Below, one piece after another: positions 4,940-7,987 of a DNA stretch of 7,987 nt. The notes under the pieces are model-generated. The model was not told the origin of the DNA and did no database searches. It worked only from the letters and a program-made list of their open reading frames with translations. Position 1 is the stretch's first letter; every line of letters starts with the position of its first letter. Source of the stretch: an uncultured Clostridia bacterium (GTDB lineage Bacteria > Bacillota > Clostridia > Oscillospirales > Acutalibacteraceae). The translations under genes and the position numbers were made by a program. Where the stretch lies: assembly GCA_947565265.1 (NCBI GenBank), contig CANOFK010000040.1, positions 1 to 7,987 of the forward strand. The letters run 5' to 3'.

Positions 4940-7255
4940 ATGACGATGCTGTGTACGCGCTGCCATAAAAGGCCGGCCACTGTATTCATCTCCCATTCCA
5001 ACAACGCCAAGGAGATGAAAGGCTACTGCATTACCTGTGCCAAAGAGCTGGGCCTACAGCCGGTAAGCGACCTGATGGACAACATGATGGACGCCCTGAA
5101 ACGCCAGACCGGCCTGACCGACGAGGAACTCCAGGAGGCCACCGAGCAGATGACCCAAATGATGCGCATGGACGCCCAGGAGGCCGGGGAAGAGGGCTGG
5201 GAGGACGACTTCTCCCCCGGGGGCGCCGCTACCCTGCCCACGGAAATGATGCTGGGGGGCCGCCCCGGCGAAAACGGCGGCGAGGGCAGCCGCCCCGGCG
5301 CCAATGTCCGGGACCGCCAGGAGGGCGGCCGCAAAAAGAAGCGCCGGCATATCCAAAACTACTGCAACGACCTGACCGGCCGGGCCCGCCGGGGGGAGCT
5401 GGACAATATCATCGGCCGGGAAAAGGAGATCGAGCGGGTGGTGCAGATCCTCTCCCGCCGCACCAAAAACAACCCCTGCTTAATCGGCGAGCCCGGCGTA
5501 GGCAAAACCGCCGTGGCCGAGGGCCTGGCCCTGCGCATCGCCCAGGACCAGGTGCCGGTGCGCCTGCGGGATAAGGAAGTGCACCTGCTGGACCTGACCG
5601 CCCTGGTGGCCGGCACCCAGTTCCGGGGCCAGTTCGAAAGCCGCATCAAGGGCCTGATCGAAGAGGTCAAAGCCGACGGCAACATCATCCTGTTCATCGA
5701 CGAGGTGCACAACCTGGTAGGCACCGGCGACGCCGAGGGCAGCATGAACGCCGCCAACATCCTCAAGCCCGCCCTCTCACGGGGGGAGATCCAGGTCATC
5801 GGCGCCACCACCTTCAACGAGTACCGCAAGTATATTGAGAAAGACGCGGCCCTCGAGCGCCGTTTCCAGCCCGTCACCGTCAACGAGCCCTCCCTTGAGG
5901 ACGCGGTACAGGTGATTTTGGGCATCAAAAGCTACTACGAAAGCTACCACCGGGTCACGGTGTCCGAGGCCGTGGCCCGGCGCATGGTGGTGCTGGCCGA
6001 GCGCTACATCAGCGACCGCTACCTGCCCGATAAGGCCATCGACCTGCTGGACGAGGCCTGTGCCTGCGCGGCCCTGCGCAACAAGCAGTTGGAGGAGTAC
6101 GACCGGATGGAACGGGACCTGAACCGCCAGCGGGTCCGGGAGCAGGACTTGTCCAACCCCGGCAACGCCACGGTGGATTACGAGGAGCTGGCCAAAACCC
6201 ACTACCACATCGCCACCCTGGAGGAGGGCCTGGACCGGCTGCGCAACAGCGGCGTGTTCGCCCCGGTAGAGGAGGCGGACCTGGCCTATGTTATCGAGCT
6301 CTGGACGGGCATCCCCGCCGCCAAAATCGAGGCCGGGGACCTGCAAAAGCTGGCCGGGCTGGAGTCCGTGCTCAAAAAGCGCATCATCGGCCAGGATGAA
6401 GCCGTCCGGGCCGTGTCCGCGGCGGTACGGCGCAGCCGGGTGCAAATCAGCCCCCGCCGCCGGCCCGCGTCCTTTATCTTCGTAGGCCCCACCGGCACCG
6501 GCAAAACCGAGCTGGTCCGCGTCCTCAGCGAAGAGCTCTTCGACACCCCGGAAACCATGATCCGCCTGGATATGTCCGAGTATATGGAAAAGCATTCGGT
6601 GTCCCGGCTGGTGGGCTCGCCCCCCGGCTATGTGGGCTACGACGAAGCCGGCCAACTGACGGAAAAGGTGCGCCGCCGCCCCTACTCGGTGCTGCTGTTT
6701 GACGAGATCGAGAAAGCCCACCCGGACGTAATGAACATCCTCCTGCAAATCCTGGACGAGGGCCGCATCACCGACGCCCACGGCCGCACGGTTAACTTTG
6801 AGAACACCGTGATCGTCATGACCTCCAACGCCGGCAGCGACCGGAAGGAAGGGGCCCTGGGCTTTGCCAAAACCGCCGAGGATATGAGCCGGGAGAAGGC
6901 CCAAAAGGCCCTTAGCGATTTCCTGCGCCCCGAGTTCCTAAGCCGCATCGACGAAACCGTGGTGTTCCGCCCGCTCAGCGAGGCCGACTACACCCAAATC
7001 GCCGGGCTGATGCTGGAAGAGTACGTGGGCTCCCTGGGGGAGAAGGGCATTGCCTTCCGCTACGACCAGGCGGTCTGTGCCTGCCTGGCCCACGGCGCCA
7101 TAGGCGGCAAATCCGGCGCACGGGACCTGTGCAACCATATCCGCCGGGAGGTAGAGGACAAGATCGCCACCCTGCTGGTGGGCCAGGGCGAGGGCGCTGT
7201 CAGCGCCGTGGCCCTCACCGCCCCGGAGGGCCGGTTGCAAGTGGAGGCCCTCTGA
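4940..7255 (+). CDS. clpE: ClpE-like Hsp100 ATPase with N-terminal zinc finger (Clp protease ATP-binding subunit)
   Basis: This 771-aa AAA+ unfoldase would feed proteins to the ClpP peptidase in the cytoplasm. A four-cysteine zinc finger opens it (C5-x2-C8 and C30-x2-C33), as in ClpE, in place of the double Clp-N repeat of ClpC. Residues about 40-130 are a Met/acidic then Gly-rich linker ending in basic KKKRRH. AAA-1 has Walker A GEPGVGKT (183-190) and Walker B with D254-E255; a short middle region with a degenerate UVR-like stretch follows. AAA-2 has Walker A GPTGTGKT (516-523), Walker B D588-E589, the LGF tripeptide (640-642) where ClpP-binding Hsp100s carry their IGF/VGF loop, and sensor-2 GAR (726-728). 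ATG 4940 has AAAGGA at 4926-4931; the frame is open upstream to 4736 but that part overlaps the phosphatidyltransferase gene. It is somewhat longer than B. subtilis ClpE (about 700 aa), partly through the linker. Calling it ClpE rather than ClpC rests on the zinc finger. Confidence 0.94.
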   Translation: MTMLCTRCHKRPATVFISHSNNAKEMKGYCITCAKELGLQPVSDLMDNMMDALKRQTGLTDEELQEATEQMTQMMRMDAQEAGEEGWEDDFSPGGAATLPTEMMLGGRPGENGGEGSRPGANVRDRQEGGRKKKRRHIQNYCNDLTGRARRGELDNIIGREKEIERVVQILSRRTKNNPCLIGEPGVGKTAVAEGLALRIAQDQVPVRLRDKEVHLLDLTALVAGTQFRGQFESRIKGLIEEVKADGNIILFIDEVHNLVGTGDAEGSMNAANILKPALSRGEIQVIGATTFNEYRKYIEKDAALERRFQPVTVNEPSLEDAVQVILGIKSYYESYHRVTVSEAVARRMVVLAERYISDRYLPDKAIDLLDEACACAALRNKQLEEYDRMERDLNRQRVREQDLSNPGNATVDYEELAKTHYHIATLEEGLDRLRNSGVFAPVEEADLAYVIELWTGIPAAKIEAGDLQKLAGLESVLKKRIIGQDEAVRAVSAAVRRSRVQISPRRRPASFIFVGPTGTGKTELVRVLSEELFDTPETMIRLDMSEYMEKHSVSRLVGSPPGYVGYDEAGQLTEKVRRRPYSVLLFDEIEKAHPDVMNILLQILDEGRITDAHGRTVNFENTVIVMTSNAGSDRKEGALGFAKTAEDMSREKAQKALSDFLRPEFLSRIDETVVFRPLSEADYTQIAGLMLEEYVGSLGEKGIAFRYDQAVCACLAHGAIGGKSGARDLCNHIRREVEDKIATLLVGQGEGAVSAVALTAPEGRLQVEAL

Positions 7256-7773
7256 TGCCCAGCCTACAGTTGCGCAAAGCCACCCCGGCCGATATCCCCG
7301 CCATGGCCGGGCTGTATGAGCAGGCCCGGCAGGCCCTGGCCGCCGCCGGGGTCAACCAGTGGCAAGACGGCTACCCCAACGCCGCCAGCGCCGGGGCGGA
7401 CGTCCAAAGCGGTACCGCTTATGTGCTGGTAGAGGGGGGCCGGGTGGTGGCCTGTGCCTGCCTGGCCTTTGGCCAGGAACCCACCTATGCGGTTATCGAG
7501 CAGGGCAACTGGCTGGGGCAGGGCCCCTACGGGTACCTCCACCGGGTGGCCGTGTCCGGGGCCGCCAAAGGCCGGGGGGCGGCAGGCCGGTTTTTTGCCG
7601 AGCTGGAACGCCAGGCGCGGGCCCAGGGGCTGGGGGCCATCCGGGGGGACACCCACCGGGACAACCGGCCCATGCAGCGGGTGATGGCCAAAGCCGGCCT
7701 CACCCTCCGGGGCGTCATCTATGTAGAGGACGGCACCCCCCGCCTAGCCTACGAAAAGCTGCTCGACGGCTAG
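7255..7773 (+). CDS. GNAT-family N-acetyltransferase, translationally coupled to the clp gene
   Basis: The 172-aa product is a single-domain GNAT. It starts with the common LRKATPADIPAMAGLYEQAR (6-25) and has a NQWQDGYP element (34-41) shared by a Firmicutes GNAT subgroup. The acetyl-CoA site is HRVAVSGAAKGRGAAGRFF (96-114), with KGRGAA as the pyrophosphate loop. DTHRDNRPMQRVMAKAGL (132-149) and IYVEDGTPRLAYEKL (155-169) complete the fold. The substrate is unknown. Its ATG shares one base with the clp TGA (TGATG at 7253-7257), and GGAGG at 7243-7247 within the clp end serves as ribosome binding site, so translation is probably coupled to the unfoldase. This enzyme is not closely similar to the acetyltransferase at 571-1059. 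The frame is open upstream to 7129, but that part lies inside the clp gene. Confidence 0.92.
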   Translation: MPSLQLRKATPADIPAMAGLYEQARQALAAAGVNQWQDGYPNAASAGADVQSGTAYVLVEGGRVVACACLAFGQEPTYAVIEQGNWLGQGPYGYLHRVAVSGAAKGRGAAGRFFAELERQARAQGLGAIRGDTHRDNRPMQRVMAKAGLTLRGVIYVEDGTPRLAYEKLLDG

Positions 7774-7783
7774 AGCCGTTTTT
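7765..7783 (+). terminator. Possible intrinsic terminator overlapping the acetyltransferase stop
   Basis: ACGGC at 7766-7770 pairs with GCCGT at 7775-7779 (a G-U pair extends it) around the loop TAGA, and TTTTT lies at 7779-7783. The stop codon TAG at 7771-7773 is in the loop. The stem is short, so termination would be modest. Confidence 0.45.
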
Positions 7784-7797
7784 GCTCGGTTTGGCCC

Positions 7798-7882
7798 GTT
7801 TGAAAATAGAGGAAATGGCTGTTCTTTGCAAGGAAAAACCGGTTGGCAGCCCCATCAGCGCCGTCCCCCGCCCTTTTCAAAC
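7798..7882. repeat. 9-bp inverted repeat GTTTGAAAA / TTTTCAAAC
   Basis: GTTTGAAAA at 7798-7806 is exactly complementary to TTTTCAAAC at 7874-7882. The right arm is also part of a direct repeat with 7956-7968, so the motif appears three times in this non-coding end of the window. Confidence 0.6.
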
Positions 7883-7968
7883 AGGCAAACAGTAAAAGTT
7901 TCGTCTTCTCACCTGCCGGTTCGGTCGGCTCGTGACGGCCACTCCCAGTGGCCCTCGCCCTTTTCAAA
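7869..7968. repeat. Pair of 13-bp direct repeats CGCCCTTTTCAAA, 87 bp apart
   Basis: The 13-mer occurs exactly at 7869-7881 and 7956-7968. Both lie in the non-coding region after the last gene. The second copy forms most of the left arm of the hairpin at 7953-7978. Confidence 0.75.
7937..7953. repeat. Perfect hairpin GGCCACT-CCC-AGTGGCC
   Basis: Seven perfectly paired bases (7937-7943 with 7947-7953) enclose a three-base loop. It directly abuts the next hairpin at 7953-7978 and follows a smaller GCCG/CGGC pairing at about 7915-7929, so the RNA from this segment would be highly structured on either strand. Confidence 0.7.
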
Positions 7969-7984
7969 GGTGGCGGGGTTCTTA
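7953..7984 (+). terminator. Strong hairpin followed by TTCTTA, terminator-like
   Basis: CCTCGCC at 7953-7959 pairs with GGCGGGG at 7972-7978 (one T-G wobble), and inside it CTTT pairs with AAAG around a tight TC turn. TTCTTA follows at 7979-7984, a short U-rich tail. It may end transcription of the clp-acetyltransferase unit, or be part of a repeated element; the window ends 3 bases later. Confidence 0.45.
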
Positions 7985-7987
7985 GGG

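Noticed and set aside
5777..6904. 375-codon open frame on the - strand inside the clp gene
   Set aside because: It lies wholly opposite conserved AAA+ coding sequence and its composition is an antisense by-product of codon bias.
7770..7967. 65-codon open frame on the - strand across the repeat-rich right end
   Set aside because: It begins with TTG, has no convincing ribosome binding site, and covers hairpins and direct repeats; structured non-coding DNA is the simpler reading. It would merit another look if similar peptides recur in other genomes.

Overview
The window is a GC-rich, densely packed stretch of bacterial chromosome with every supported gene on the + strand. Gene content (TruA, a DUF5711-type protein next to a CvpA-type protein, a CDP-alcohol phosphatidyltransferase, a zinc-finger Clp ATPase, two GNAT acetyltransferases), strong purine-rich ribosome binding sites and a very high G/C third-position bias point to a high-GC Clostridia member. 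Oscillospiraceae/Ruminococcaceae-type gut Firmicutes are the best guess. This is inferred from gene families and composition; no marker gene was searched.

Layout. Positions 1-380 hold the end of a DUF2007-like small protein gene that carries an exact, in-frame duplication; its 5' end is outside the window. Positions 381-570 are non-coding, with a terminator-like hairpin and a second, unusual hairpin. A GNAT acetyltransferase (571-1059) and truA (1064-1801) form a tight pair, followed after 49 bp by a membrane-anchored beta-propeller-like DUF5711-type protein (1851-3158). A well-formed promoter at 3200-3228 then begins a new unit with a CvpA-family membrane protein (3287-3985) and, after a 152 bp gap containing competing hairpins, a CDP-alcohol phosphatidyltransferase (4138-4776). 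A second promoter-like site and a structured leader (4777-4939) precede a ClpE-like Hsp100 unfoldase (4940-7255), whose stop codon overlaps the start of another GNAT acetyltransferase (7255-7773). The last 214 bp are non-coding but full of inverted and direct repeats.

How the genes fit together. Most are housekeeping: tRNA pseudouridylation (TruA), phospholipid head-group synthesis, membrane/envelope functions (DUF5711-type, CvpA), and protein quality control (ClpE-like with its coupled acetyltransferase). No phage, transposase, CRISPR array or obvious defence/toxin system is visible. The items most worth a second look are the in-frame tandem duplication at the left edge, the structured leader of the Clp gene, and the repeat-rich right end.
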